From positions 1 through 33,912 of the forward strand of contig JAQBNS010000143.1 in NCBI GenBank assembly GCA_028288405.1: a stretch of 33,912 bases of DNA, read 5' to 3'. The stretch's first letter is position 1. Each line of letters opens with the position of its first letter. Below are positions 17,569 through 26,192 of the stretch, piece after piece. The notes beneath the pieces are model-generated. The model was given only the letters and a program-made list of their open reading frames with translations, ran no database searches and was not told where the DNA came from. The stretch comes from Chitinophagaceae bacterium. Lineage in GTDB: Bacteria; Bacteroidota; Bacteroidia; Cytophagales; Cytophagaceae. A program made the position numbers and the translations under genes.

Positions 17569-18288
17569 TTACAAAAGCTGAGCTTTGAGTTTTTCAATAG
17601 TAGCTAATACCAAGTTTTCACTTAAGGGTAACAGCTCGATGTTTGAATTGTTTAATGGAATGAGATAACCCTTCTTCTTTGTGATCCAGTGTAAATCATG
17701 TGTGACGCACAGTACTATTTTTCCTTTGTCGCTCACTTGCTTTTCCATCCATTCAAAAACGCGTTCCTTGTTGTGCAGATCAAGGCTTTGGGTAGGTTCA
17801 TCCAAAAGAATAATATCCGGATCCTGGATGGCTAATTGGGCCAGTAAACACAATTGTTGTTCACCTCCGGAAAGTGTAAGAAAATTTTTCTCGTATAAAT
17901 AAGCGATTCCTAATTCATCCAATACGGCAATCACCTTTGCATAATCTTGCGGGCTATAGGCTTCAAGAGCATTTTTATAAGCGTACCTGCCCATGACCAC
18001 GAGGTCTTTGACGATTAAAGGAAAATGTATAGGATGTTGTTGTTCTAAAAAGCCGATGCGCAATGCACGTTCTTTTATAGAATAGTTAGCGATAGGTTTT
18101 AAATCAATGCATATGGCATTGTTACTTTTCAAACTTCCTGCGATTTGTTTGAGGAAGGTAGATTTACCAATACCGTTAGCTCCTGCTATAAATACCTGCG
18201 CAGGTGAATGTAATTCAAAAGAAAAGGAAGGAAGTAATCCTTTTTTAGAATAAGGTATTTGAAGATCTTGTGCGGAGAGAGTAGTCAC
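17569..18288 (-). CDS. ABC transporter ATP-binding protein, FecE/BtuD-like
   Basis: ATPase subunit of 239 residues with Walker A GANGIGKST (36-44), Q-loop (FLEQQ, near 80-84), signature LSGGE (139-143), Walker B IILLDEP (159-165), D-loop (SLD) and switch His197. The stretch VKDLVVMGRYAY resembles ATPases of iron-siderophore, heme or cobalamin importers, so metal-chelate uptake is the best guess. No permease or binding protein is encoded nearby, which is unusual for this class; the partner must lie elsewhere. The start appears to be a GTG at 18288, since no in-frame ATG was seen that keeps the N-terminal strand. Confidence 0.85.
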   Translation of the reverse strand: MTTLSAQDLQIPYSKKGLLPSFSFELHSPAQVFIAGANGIGKSTFLKQIAGSLKSNNAICIDLKPIANYSIKERALRIGFLEQQHPIHFPLIVKDLVVMGRYAYKNALEAYSPQDYAKVIAVLDELGIAYLYEKNFLTLSGGEQQLCLLAQLAIQDPDIILLDEPTQSLDLHNKERVFEWMEKQVSDKGKIVLCVTHDLHWITKKKGYLIPLNNSNIELLPLSENLVLATIEKLKAQLL

Positions 18289-18305
18289 TATGCGCTTTTA
18301 AACTA

Positions 18306-18335
18306 AAAGAGTCCCGCTCATTAACGGGACTCTTT
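18306..18335 (-). terminator. Terminator after the DUF2795 gene
   Basis: AAAGAGTCCCG and CGGGACTCTTT form an 11-base-pair stem with an 8-base loop, between the DUF2795 stop and the ABC ATPase start. Its core is nearly the same as the terminator at 5223-5260. The following T-tract is short on the minus strand. Confidence 0.65.
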
Positions 18336-18345
18336 AGGATTATGC

Positions 18346-18567
18346 TTAATATTCATCTTCATTAAAAAAGAAATCATCTTTAGTAGGATAATCCGGCCAT
18401 ATCTCTTCGATGTTCTCATACGGTTGCCCGTCATCTTCCAGCTCTTGAAGGTTCTCGATCACTTCCATAGGTGCACCAGAACGAGAAGAGAAGTCGATCA
18501 ATTCGTCTTTGGTTGCAGGCCAAGGTGCATCTTCCAGGTAGGAGGCTAACTCAAGTGTCCAGTACAT
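18346..18567 (-). CDS. DUF2795 domain-containing small acidic protein
   Basis: 73-residue cytoplasmic protein, very acidic, especially at the C-terminus (DDFFFNEDEY). The pattern MYWTLELASYLEDAPWPATKDELIDF with SGAPMEVIENLQEL matches the small DUF2795 family, which has no established function. It is a single gene with its own terminator and is divergent from ettA. Confidence 0.85.
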   Translation of the reverse strand: MYWTLELASYLEDAPWPATKDELIDFSSRSGAPMEVIENLQELEDDGQPYENIEEIWPDYPTKDDFFFNEDEY

Positions 18568-18693
18568 AGTTCTTCAGGTTTTAATTTCTTGCAAAAGTAT
18601 AATTTCTATTCATTAAAGAAAGCCTTGGCCTCCCTTAATTTTGCCCAATAATAAAATATTAACTTAAAATTTCCTTAACATCCCACTCCTTAG

Positions 18694-18702
18694 TTATCCA
18701 CA
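18694..18702 (+). promoter_or_regulatory. Perfect DnaA-box 9-mer (TTATCCACA)
   Basis: Exact consensus DnaA box in the 220-base gap between the divergent DUF2795 gene and ettA. Binding is not shown. Confidence 0.3.
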
Positions 18703-18787
18703 AGGGCTTAAGCCTGTTGAATCAGCCAAATCCTCATTTTTTTTTGTCATATTTGTAACCAGTAAAAAACATGCTTTCATAACCGTT

Positions 18788-20464
18788 ATGAGTCAGAACG
18801 AGACGATTATCTTTTCAATGGCTGGGGTGAGTAAAGTCATCCCTCCAAAAAAAACAATTCTTAAAAATATTTACCTGTCTTTTTTCTATGGAGCGAAAAT
18901 AGGGGTTTTGGGACTTAACGGTTCAGGAAAGTCTACTTTGTTGCGACTGATTGCCGGTGTGGACAAAGATTTCATAGGGGATATTGCCTTTAATGGCACT
19001 TATTCTGTGGGATTATTGGAACAAGAACCACAGCTTGATCCTACGAAAACAGTCAAAGAAGTCGTGGAAGAAGGCGTACAAGAGATTGTAGACTTGCTGA
19101 AAAAGTTTGAGGACATCAACATGCGTTTCGCAGAACCGATGTCTGATGATGCGATGAATAAATTGATTGAAGAGCAGGGTGTCGTACAAGAAAAACTGGA
19201 TCACTTCAATGCATGGGAATTGGATACCCGCTTGGAAAGAGCAATGGACGCCTTGAGATGTCCTCCTGCAGATGCTAACGTCGCTAATCTTTCAGGTGGA
19301 GAGAAGAGAAGAGTAGCCTTGTGCAGACTCTTGTTGAGAGAGCCGGATGTATTGCTGCTGGATGAACCGACCAACCACTTAGATGCTGAATCAGTAGATT
19401 GGTTAGAGCAACATTTGCAACAATACAAAGGAACTGTCATTGCTGTAACCCACGACCGTTACTTTCTGGATAATGTAGCAGGCTGGATTTTAGAATTGGA
19501 CAGAGGAGAAGGTATTCCATGGAAAGGAAATTATTCTTCCTGGTTGGATCAAAAACAAAACCGTTTAGCACAGGAAGAAAAAACAGAATCCAAACGTCAA
19601 AAAACATTACAGCGCGAATTGGAATGGGTACGCATGTCACCTAAGGCCAGACAAGCAAAGTCGAAGGCACGTATTCAGGCTTACGATAAAATGTTAGGTC
19701 AGGAGACCAAGGAGAAAGAAGAGAAGTTGGAACTATTCATTCCTGCCGGAGAACGACTGGGAACAAAAGTAATTGAAACACAAAATGTGTCGAAGGCTTT
19801 TGGTGATAAACTGTTGTATGAAAATTTATCTTTCAGTTTACCTCAAGGAGGTATCGTAGGTATCATTGGTCCTAACGGAGCGGGTAAGTCCACTTTATTT
19901 AAAATGATCACTGGTCAGGAAAAACCAGACACGGGAACTTTTGATATCGGAGAAACGGTAAAACTCGGTTATCTAGATCAGGAGCATTCCAATCTAGACC
20001 CGAATAAATCTGTATTCGAAACCATCTCTGGTGGAACAGAGTTGATCATGCTGGGCAACAAACAAGTTAACGCAAGAGCTTATGTAAGTAAGTTCAACTT
20101 TGCCGGTTCAGATCAGGAAAAGAAAGTCGGAGTATTATCAGGTGGAGAACGCAACCGTTTGCATTTAGCCTTGACATTGAAAACGGGAGCAAACTTGTTG
20201 CTACTCGATGAACCGACCAATGATTTGGATGTCAACACACTTCGTGCCTTGGAAGAAGGATTAGAGAACTTTGCAGGTTGTGCGGTAGTCATCTCACACG
20301 ACCGTTGGTTCCTGGATCGTATCGCTACCCATATACTTGCTTTTGAAGGAGATTCTCAAGTCTATTGGTTTGAAGGTAACTATTCTGAATACGAAGAAAA
20401 TCGCAAGAAGCGTTTAGGTGATGAAGGACCGAAGCGTATACGCTATAAGAAACTAGTGAAATAA
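18788..20464 (+). CDS. ettA: Energy-dependent translational throttle protein EttA (ABC-F)
   Basis: Cytoplasmic ABC-F ATPase that binds the ribosomal E site and tunes translation to the ATP/ADP ratio. At 558 residues it has the EttA length. The first nucleotide-binding domain has Walker [10 protein letters not shown] (42-50), [11 protein letters not shown] and [11 protein letters not shown]; the second has [20 protein letters not shown] and [11 protein letters not shown]. The insertion after the first Walker A (about 90-140) corresponds to the arm domain, and the basic linker [20 protein letters not shown] between the domains is the P-site tRNA interaction motif typical of EttA. No transmembrane domain is present. 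A hairpin terminator follows at 20488. Confidence 0.96.
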   Translation: MSQNETIIFSMAGVSKVIPPKKTILKNIYLSFFYGAKIGVLGLNGSGKSTLLRLIAGVDKDFIGDIAFNGTYSVGLLEQEPQLDPTKTVKEVVEEGVQEIVDLLKKFEDINMRFAEPMSDDAMNKLIEEQGVVQEKLDHFNAWELDTRLERAMDALRCPPADANVANLSGGEKRRVALCRLLLREPDVLLLDEPTNHLDAESVDWLEQHLQQYKGTVIAVTHDRYFLDNVAGWILELDRGEGIPWKGNYSSWLDQKQNRLAQEEKTESKRQKTLQRELEWVRMSPKARQAKSKARIQAYDKMLGQETKEKEEKLELFIPAGERLGTKVIETQNVSKAFGDKLLYENLSFSLPQGGIVGIIGPNGAGKSTLFKMITGQEKPDTGTFDIGETVKLGYLDQEHSNLDPNKSVFETISGGTELIMLGNKQVNARAYVSKFNFAGSDQEKKVGVLSGGERNRLHLALTLKTGANLLLLDEPTNDLDVNTLRALEEGLENFAGCAVVISHDRWFLDRIATHILAFEGDSQVYWFEGNYSEYEENRKKRLGDEGPKRIRYKKLVK

Positions 20465-20468
20465 GCTA

Positions 20469-20550
20469 GTTATTAGTTGTTAGTTAGATAGTTGTTAGTA
20501 GGAATACTGACAACTATTTTTTTAAACTAACAACTAACAACTAACAACTA
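20469..20550. repeat. Nested low-complexity inverted repeat at the ettA end
   Basis: The left arm (20469-20486) is built from TTAGTTG units and the right arm (20525-20550) from their complement AACTAAC, flanking the inner terminator hairpin. The design resembles 30700-30794. It could stop transcription from both converging genes or be a residue of a mobile repeat. Confidence 0.5.
20488..20523 (+). terminator. ettA terminator
   Basis: ATAGTTGTTAGT pairs with ACTGACAACTAT (12 pairs, one G-U) over a 6-base loop, followed by seven T. It begins 24 bases after the ettA stop. Confidence 0.65.
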
Positions 20551-20556
20551 TTTTTT

Positions 20557-21489
20557 TTAATGAATACAATTCTCATCAGCACTTCCAGCTTCGTCTTTCT
20601 CTTTCTCTATTTTTTCTAGTAGCAGTTCAGGTCTTCCCGCATTCACCCAGCAGGTGTACCAGCAGTCTGCTGTAAATTTAATAGCCTTTTGCAAACGCTC
20701 TTCTACCATGTGGTCCATGCGTTCATTATAACGTTTGCAAAATAAAGTAGAATAAGTTTTTACCGGCATACCATTGCGGTGTTCGATCGTGTATTTCTTT
20801 CGTTCTGTTAATTGAAGAGAAACGAGTCGTTCTTCCTCCAATACTTTTTCTACCAAGGCATGCGACTCAAAAATACATTTCCATACACTATCAGCAGGAG
20901 AGGCCAGGTAATTGGCACAGCCAACCCATAATGGATAATGATCATAAAATAATTCAGGTAAACGGCTTTCCCATAGACCATGTATACCCTGTTGATTGGT
21001 AAGTTGACCATTGTAGTTACTGGTCGTATGCAGAGGCACATGCGCATCACCAATGTAATGTCCAAGATCCGCAGAGTATTTTAAAATGCGTTCTGTGTTT
21101 TGTTCTTTAAAAGCCTGCTCTAGTTTTTTCATGTTAAGCAGAATTGTCCATGGAACGGTACCGTGTTTTTTTAAGCTGTCTTCTGAATAAAGCGCTGTTG
21201 CTTCATAGTAAGAGAAAACACTTTGTCGAGCTTTAATTTCCGGATAATGATCGAGATCAATGTAATGCCTGGCTGCTTCTTCTATAACGATGTAGCGCCT
21301 TTTATCCGGATCGACGGCATGCTCAGTGAGAAACAAACTAGAACCTTTGTAAAAACGGAGCATTTCAGGAGGAAGAGAAAAGACCGCTTGGTAATTAATC
21401 CTTTTATGGGCAAAGAAGCCCCAGGAAGATAGAAAAGGGATGGAAAGCAGAAGCAAAAAATAAGCTCCTTTCGTGGTGTATGGTCGCAT
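20557..21489 (-). CDS. Zinc-dependent phospholipase C / S1-P1 nuclease-fold protein
   Basis: Exported 310-residue protein of the all-helical trinuclear-zinc superfamily. The signal peptide would end just before Trp23, matching enzymes in which the mature N-terminal Trp is a zinc ligand. The remaining ligand pattern is present: His28, an Asp near 60-62, His75, the HxxxD pair His144/Asp148 in DLGHYIGDAHVPLH, His154, and the HxxxE pair His170/Glu174 in GIHGLWESR. The spacing agrees with the family, so an active hydrolase is likely. The substrate, phospholipid or single-stranded nucleic acid, cannot be told from sequence alone. It is a single gene converging on ettA, with a nested repeat between. 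Confidence 0.85.
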   Translation of the reverse strand: MRPYTTKGAYFLLLLSIPFLSSWGFFAHKRINYQAVFSLPPEMLRFYKGSSLFLTEHAVDPDKRRYIVIEEAARHYIDLDHYPEIKARQSVFSYYEATALYSEDSLKKHGTVPWTILLNMKKLEQAFKEQNTERILKYSADLGHYIGDAHVPLHTTSNYNGQLTNQQGIHGLWESRLPELFYDHYPLWVGCANYLASPADSVWKCIFESHALVEKVLEEERLVSLQLTERKKYTIEHRNGMPVKTYSTLFCKRYNERMDHMVEERLQKAIKFTADCWYTCWVNAGRPELLLEKIEKEKDEAGSADENCIH

Positions 21490-21549
21490 AAAGGCCTAAA
21501 AATGGTTAAAAATGACAATTAATCTTCTGGGATTAATTTGCAATAGGTA

Positions 21550-21580
21550 TTTGCGAATTATAAAATAATAATTAACTTTG
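21550..21580 (+). promoter_or_regulatory. rpsT promoter, Bacteroidetes type
   Basis: TTTG at 21550-21553 and TAACTTTG at 21573-21580, with a 19-base spacer, match the -33/-7 consensus exactly. Transcription would start near 21587, about 28 bases before the ATG. Confidence 0.75.
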
Positions 21581-21614
21581 CAATCCTATTAAGAAATTGA
21601 AATTATAAATAGAT

Positions 21615-21875
21615 ATGGCAAATCATAAGTCGGCTGAAAAAAGAATTCGTGCAAACAGAGCTAAATACTTGACTAACAAGTATCAAATGAAAACAGCTCG
21701 TACGTTTATCAAACGTTTCAAGACAGCTACTGAAAAAGCGGAAATTCTGGATCTTTTCAAAAAAGTATCTGGCATGATTGATAAATTGGCTAAAAAAGGC
21801 ATTATCCACAAAAATAATGCAGCCAACAAAAAATCTAAATTGGCGAAGCATTTGAATGTAAAAACTCAGGCATAG
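21615..21875 (+). CDS. rpsT: 30S ribosomal protein S20
   Basis: 86-residue, Lys/Arg-rich primary 16S rRNA-binding protein. The opening MANHKSAEKRIRANRAKYLTNK and the C-terminal KGIIHKNNAANKKSKLAKHLN are S20 signatures, and the length is typical. It has a strong promoter 35 bases upstream and an intrinsic terminator 30 bases downstream, so it forms its own unit although radC follows closely. A perfect DnaA-box 9-mer lies in its coding sequence at 21802-21810, where the codons for Ile-Ile-His-Lys create it. Confidence 0.97.
   Translation: MANHKSAEKRIRANRAKYLTNKYQMKTARTFIKRFKTATEKAEILDLFKKVSGMIDKLAKKGIIHKNNAANKKSKLAKHLNVKTQA
21802..21810 (+). promoter_or_regulatory. DnaA-box 9-mer inside rpsT
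   Basis: TTATCCACA within the coding sequence. It may be only a codon coincidence, since the encoded motif is conserved in S20. Confidence 0.15.
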
Positions 21876-21905
21876 TTTTAAAGCCTCAGTTTTTTATAGA
21901 TATTT

Positions 21906-21941
21906 ATCCCGTGTTAGATTCTGACACGGGATTATTTTTTT
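21906..21941 (+). terminator. rpsT terminator abutting radC
   Basis: ATCCCGTGT (21906-21914) pairs with ACACGGGAT (21924-21932) and is followed by TATTTTTTT. Only 11 bases separate it from the radC ATG at 21953. Confidence 0.8.
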
Positions 21942-21952
21942 AACTATTTTTT

Positions 21953-22654
21953 ATGGAAGACCAATCGAAATACATGCCCATTCAGCAATGGGCGGAAGAA
22001 GACAGACCCCGCGAAAAAATGTTGCTCAAAGGAAGAGCTGCACTATCTGATGCAGAATTGATTGCCGTATTATTGGGTTCAGGAATGGCCAGGCAAAGTG
22101 CGGTGGATTTAGCCCGTCAGGTATTACAACGTTGCCATCATAACCTCGACGAGTTGGGTAAATTGGCCATTCACGATTTGACAAAGATTAAAGGAATCGG
22201 ACCGGCAAAAGCAATTACACTGGTCAGTGCATTCGAATTAGGCAGAAGACGAAATTATACGGACAACAAAGATCGCACAGTGCTCAAGGCATCTCAGGAA
22301 GTCTATGAGTACATGAAACCGCATTTGCTTGATTTACCTCATGAAGAATTCTGGATATTATCTCTCAATAGAGCTAATGTGGTTATTCGTGCGAATAAAA
22401 TCAGTTCAGGTGGATTGGCAGGAACGGTAGTAGATACCCGCATGCTCTTCAAAGAAGCATTGGAAAATCTTGCAAACAGCATTATATTGGTACACAATCA
22501 TCCTTCCGGTACATTGAAGCCGAGTGAAGCAGATGAATACCTGACGAAAAAATTAGTGGAAGCAGGGAAGTTTTTAGAAATACCGGTACTCGACCATCTG
22601 ATATTTACAGACAGAGGGTACTATAGCTTTGCAGACCATGGCGGAATTTTATAA
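21953..22654 (+). CDS. radC: RadC-like JAB/MPN domain protein
   Basis: 233-residue protein of the RadC (UPF0758) family. The N-terminal half holds a helix-hairpin-helix region (DLTKIKGIGPAKAITLVSA), and the C-terminal half an MPN/JAMM metalloprotease-like domain with the intact zinc motif HNHPSGTLKPSEAD and the preceding catalytic-type Glu (HEEFWILSLN). Despite the name, a role in DNA repair is not established for the family. The gene starts 11 bases after the rpsT terminator tract, and its 3' end overlaps the DUF1684 gene by 17 bases, so those two are coupled. Confidence 0.93.
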   Translation: MEDQSKYMPIQQWAEEDRPREKMLLKGRAALSDAELIAVLLGSGMARQSAVDLARQVLQRCHHNLDELGKLAIHDLTKIKGIGPAKAITLVSAFELGRRRNYTDNKDRTVLKASQEVYEYMKPHLLDLPHEEFWILSLNRANVVIRANKISSGGLAGTVVDTRMLFKEALENLANSIILVHNHPSGTLKPSEADEYLTKKLVEAGKFLEIPVLDHLIFTDRGYYSFADHGGIL

Positions 22655-23273
22655 GATCAAGAAGAAATACGTTTTAAGAGCAAGTATAGCTATGGGAATT
22701 GTGCTGGTCGCTATTTCTTTAGTCATCAATGCACTGAGAGTAAACGAGTATAAAATTACGATTGCTAAAATCCGCAACCAAAAGGACGAGTATTTTAAAG
22801 AATCAGAGACTTCTCCTATTCCCAATAAGGGAAATTTTAGAGGACTACTCTATTTCGATTCAGAACCTAAGTATAAAGTATCTGCCAAACTTCAATACAT
22901 AGATACACTATCACTCATAAGAGTATTGCGCAATGACGGTAAACTTACTCAATACAGTAGGTTTGCCAACGCTACGTTTATGTTAGACGATATACCTCAT
23001 ACCGTAGTTTTGTTAAAACTGCTCAATGAAGAAGAAGGGAATTTGTTTCTGCCTTTTACCGATATGACCAATGGTAAAGAAACTTACCGTGCAGGCCGTT
23101 ATCTCGATATCAATTGGAAAAAGGGACAAAAAGCCTTGGACATTGATTTCAACTTGGCCTATAACCCTTATTGCGTGTACAACTATAAGTACAGTTGCCC
23201 TATTCCTCCAAGGGAGAATTTCATTAAGGCCTTCATACAGGCAGGGGAAAAAATGGCTCCGGAGCAAGAATAA
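22638..23273 (+). CDS. DUF1684 domain-containing membrane-anchored protein
   Basis: 211-residue protein with one N-terminal hydrophobic segment (about 13-33) acting as an uncleaved anchor or signal, and a DUF1684 domain in the rest. The diagnostic block runs from FLPFTDMTNGKETYRAGRYL through NLAYNPYCVYNYKYSCPIPP to AFIQAGEK. The ATG at 22638 was chosen over a TTG at 22629; it lies inside radC (17-base overlap). Function is unknown; the strongly conserved YNPYC and CP(I/L)PP motifs suggest a binding or catalytic site. No terminator was recognised after it. Confidence 0.87.
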   Translation: MAEFYKIKKKYVLRASIAMGIVLVAISLVINALRVNEYKITIAKIRNQKDEYFKESETSPIPNKGNFRGLLYFDSEPKYKVSAKLQYIDTLSLIRVLRNDGKLTQYSRFANATFMLDDIPHTVVLLKLLNEEEGNLFLPFTDMTNGKETYRAGRYLDINWKKGQKALDIDFNLAYNPYCVYNYKYSCPIPPRENFIKAFIQAGEKMAPEQE

Positions 23274-23413
23274 ACCTTGATGGAGCATAGTGTATTTTGC
23301 GAAATCAAAACGCTAGGGAGTTAAATGTAAACGGAATGATTAATATGATTTTATGATACTTATGGTCTAAAGCGTTTTTTAGAATAAATGAAGGGCGTAA
23401 AGGATAAAATCCG

Positions 23414-23421
23414 TATTTTTG
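23414..23421 (+). promoter_or_regulatory. Possible pheT -7 element
   Basis: TATTTTTG fits TAnnTTTG and would start a message about 28 bases before the pheT ATG. No TTTG occurs 19 bases upstream. Confidence 0.4.
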
Positions 23422-23455
23422 TTTCTCCCAAAATCAGCATATAGCATTTCATAAC

Positions 23456-25870
23456 ATGAAGATATCTTACAAGTGGCTTAATCAATTCATTGTTTTAACA
23501 GAAACGCCTGAAGAGGTTGCAAAAAAGTTGACTTATTCTGGTTTAGAAGTAGAAACTGTAGAGCTATACGAGCCGTTTAAAGGGGGATTGGAAGGATTAG
23601 TAGTTGGTAAAGTGCTGGAGTGTGAGCGTATTCCTGAAACGGAAAAATTGCATAAAACACAAGTTGATATTGGCAATGGAACAGTATTGCCCATTGTTTG
23701 CGGTGCTCCTAATATCAAGAAAGGTTTAACCGTTGTTGTTGCTCCATTTGGCGCAACACTTTATCCATCTGATGGTGGTGAACCTTTGAAAATCAAAAAA
23801 GGCAAGATCAGAGGTGAAGTTTCAGAAGGGATGATTTGTGCGGAAGATGAAATTGGACTTGGAGGTTCTCATGCAGGGGTGATCGAATTGTCTGACGAGT
23901 GGGCTGCGGGTACTGCTGTTGCAAAAGTTTATAAAATAGAAACAGATCATGTTTTTGAAATCGGATTAACGCCGAACCGTGCCGATGCCGCCAGTCACAG
24001 AGGAGTAGCAAGAGATTTGAAAGCCTTATACAAAAGAGAGTTGAAGCAACAACAAGTAAACACGATTGCCAGTGCTTTACCTATAGCTGCTGTAAGCGTT
24101 GAAAACAAGGAAGCTTGTCCACGCTATACAGGTATTGTTTTGAAAAATGTAAAAGTAGCGGCTTCACCGGAATGGCTTCAATTTCGTTTGAAATCCATCG
24201 GATTAAATCCCATCAACAACGTAGTTGACATCACCAATTATATTTTACACGGTTGGGGGCAACCGATGCATGCGTTTGACTTTGATAAAGTCAGCGGAGG
24301 TAAAGTCATTGTACGTAATGCCAAAAAAGGAGAGACATTGCTTACACTAGATGGTGTAAATCGTACATTGAGCGAAACGGATCTGTTGATCTGTAATGCT
24401 TCAGAACCTATGTGTATTGCAGGTGTTATGGGAGGTTCTGTTTCGGGTGTATCAGAAAAAACCACGTCTGTATTTTTGGAAAGTGCTTATTTCCATCCAA
24501 CACCTGTTCGTAAATCGTCACAACGTCATGCCATCAAATCGGATGCGTCGTTTCGTTTTGAACGAGGAACAGATCCTAATATTCCGGCAGAAGCTTTACA
24601 GATTGCTGTCGCTTTATTAAAAGAAGTAACAGGAGCAGAAGTGGCGTCATCAGTATTTGATAGTGCTCCGGCGGTAGTAGCTCCATTTGAAATAAAAACA
24701 ACGTATGCTTACATCTCTGATTACATCGGTAAAGACATACCTGTAGAAACGATTCGTACGATTTTAACCGATTTGGAAATTCAAGTGACGGATAATGGCA
24801 ACGGGCAGTTTACTGCGCTGGTTCCTCCATTTAAAGTAGACGTAACACGTCCGGCTGATTTAGTAGAAGAAGTATTAAGAATATACGGCTATGATAATAT
24901 TCCTTTGTCATCGTCTTTGTCCACTAACTTTCTCGCACAGCATCCGATCAAAGACAGAGACAAGATGCAGAAGAAACTTTCTTCTACACTTGCCGGTGCC
25001 GGATTTTCGGAGATCATTACGAATTCCTTAACCACTCCTGCTTATGCTACCTTACTGGGCAAGCAAGACACAGCTGTTGAAATTCAAAACAAACTGAGCG
25101 AAGAACTAAGTGTTATGCGCCAGGATCTTTTGTTTTCAGGCTTAGAAATATTACGGTACAATATCAATCGTAAACAGCAAGATCTGAAAGTATTTGAGTT
25201 TGGCTTTGTTTACAAAAAAGGAGAGAGTGCAGGACAATTTATAGAAGAGCATAAATTAGGCCTATGGACTTCTGGATCCAACCAGGCAGACTCTTGGCAA
25301 CAAAAGACTTCAGAAGCGGATTTTTATACCATTAAACAGGCATTGGCTTTGTTGTTGGACAAGCTCAATATTACAAAATACGAATTGAAGCCTTTACAGT
25401 CCACAATGCCTTTTAAAGAAGGCTTGGAACTGTTTATCCAAAACATATCAGCAGGTAGTCTTGGATTGGTTTCGCCGGATATCCTGGCTCAGGTGGACAT
25501 TAAAATACCGGTTTATGCGGCAGAACTAAATACGGAGCTATTATTGAAAGCTTACGACAACTTGCCATTATACCAGGAAGTGACTAAATTCCCTGAAGTA
25601 AAACGGGATTTGTCCCTAGTGATCGATAAGAAAATCACTTTTGATGAATTGAAGAAGATTGCGGCTAAAGTGGAGAAAAAGCTTATTTCGGACATCAATG
25701 TATTTGATGTATTTGAAGGAAAGCAATTGGGAGAAGACAAAAAGGCTTATGCGATCAGTTTTACACTGGTAGATAAAACACAGACGCTGACTGATAAAGT
25801 GATTGAGCAGACCATGGAGCGGTTGATTGAAGCGTATGAAAAAGAACTGGGAGCTGTAATACGCAAATAA
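23456..25870 (+). CDS. pheT: Phenylalanyl-tRNA synthetase beta subunit
   Basis: Beta chain of the alpha2-beta2 enzyme that charges tRNA-Phe. The 804 residues are full length. The N-terminus (MKISYKWLNQFI) is followed by the tRNA-binding EMAP-like domain (about 40-155), the B3/4 editing domain (with GLNPINNVVDITNYILHG and GGSVSGVSEKT nearby), the B5 domain (about 405-480; ADLVEEVLRIYGYDNIP), the catalytic-like core and the C-terminal ferredoxin-fold anticodon-binding domain (about 708-804; KFPEVKRDLSLVID). The alpha subunit gene is not in the window, so pheS is unlinked, as is common in this phylum. The coiled-coil gene, zapA and rny follow on the same strand. Confidence 0.97.
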   Translation: MKISYKWLNQFIVLTETPEEVAKKLTYSGLEVETVELYEPFKGGLEGLVVGKVLECERIPETEKLHKTQVDIGNGTVLPIVCGAPNIKKGLTVVVAPFGATLYPSDGGEPLKIKKGKIRGEVSEGMICAEDEIGLGGSHAGVIELSDEWAAGTAVAKVYKIETDHVFEIGLTPNRADAASHRGVARDLKALYKRELKQQQVNTIASALPIAAVSVENKEACPRYTGIVLKNVKVAASPEWLQFRLKSIGLNPINNVVDITNYILHGWGQPMHAFDFDKVSGGKVIVRNAKKGETLLTLDGVNRTLSETDLLICNASEPMCIAGVMGGSVSGVSEKTTSVFLESAYFHPTPVRKSSQRHAIKSDASFRFERGTDPNIPAEALQIAVALLKEVTGAEVASSVFDSAPAVVAPFEIKTTYAYISDYIGKDIPVETIRTILTDLEIQVTDNGNGQFTALVPPFKVDVTRPADLVEEVLRIYGYDNIPLSSSLSTNFLAQHPIKDRDKMQKKLSSTLAGAGFSEIITNSLTTPAYATLLGKQDTAVEIQNKLSEELSVMRQDLLFSGLEILRYNINRKQQDLKVFEFGFVYKKGESAGQFIEEHKLGLWTSGSNQADSWQQKTSEADFYTIKQALALLLDKLNITKYELKPLQSTMPFKEGLELFIQNISAGSLGLVSPDILAQVDIKIPVYAAELNTELLLKAYDNLPLYQEVTKFPEVKRDLSLVIDKKITFDELKKIAAKVEKKLISDINVFDVFEGKQLGEDKKAYAISFTLVDKTQTLTDKVIEQTMERLIEAYEKELGAVIRK

Positions 25871-25877
25871 AACAACT

Positions 25878-26171
25878 ATGGAAGAGCATTTTGCGCCCAA
25901 ACTCATTGTATTAGAGGATAAGATCAAAAAACTGATTGACGTCTATGATCAATCCTTGCTGGAAGCAAAGGAATTGAGGGAGGAGAATGCTTTTTTGAAA
26001 TCTTTGGTAAAAAACAAAGAAGAGGAAATTAAAAACTTTCAAAATCAATTTAAAATAAGTAAAATTGTAACAACCTTGGCTGATGATACGCATAGGAAAG
26101 CTGAGCTAAAGCTCAAAATCAATGAGTATATCAGGGAGATAGATAAGTGTATAGCTTACTTAAAGGAATAA
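25878..26171 (+). CDS. Small coiled-coil protein upstream of zapA
   Basis: 97-residue charged protein predicted to be almost wholly helical. Heptad-like spacing of Leu/Ile runs from about residue 8 to 55 (LEDKIKKLIDVYDQSLLEAKEL and on, cited in part) and resumes near 75-95. It starts seven bases after the pheT stop and ends 21 bases before zapA. I do not recognise a named family. The size, coiled coil and position suggest a ZapB-like partner of ZapA, but that is inference. Confidence 0.75.
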   Translation: MEEHFAPKLIVLEDKIKKLIDVYDQSLLEAKELREENAFLKSLVKNKEEEIKNFQNQFKISKIVTTLADDTHRKAELKLKINEYIREIDKCIAYLKE

Positions 26172-26192
26172 CTAAAATCTTCCTTAACTAAT

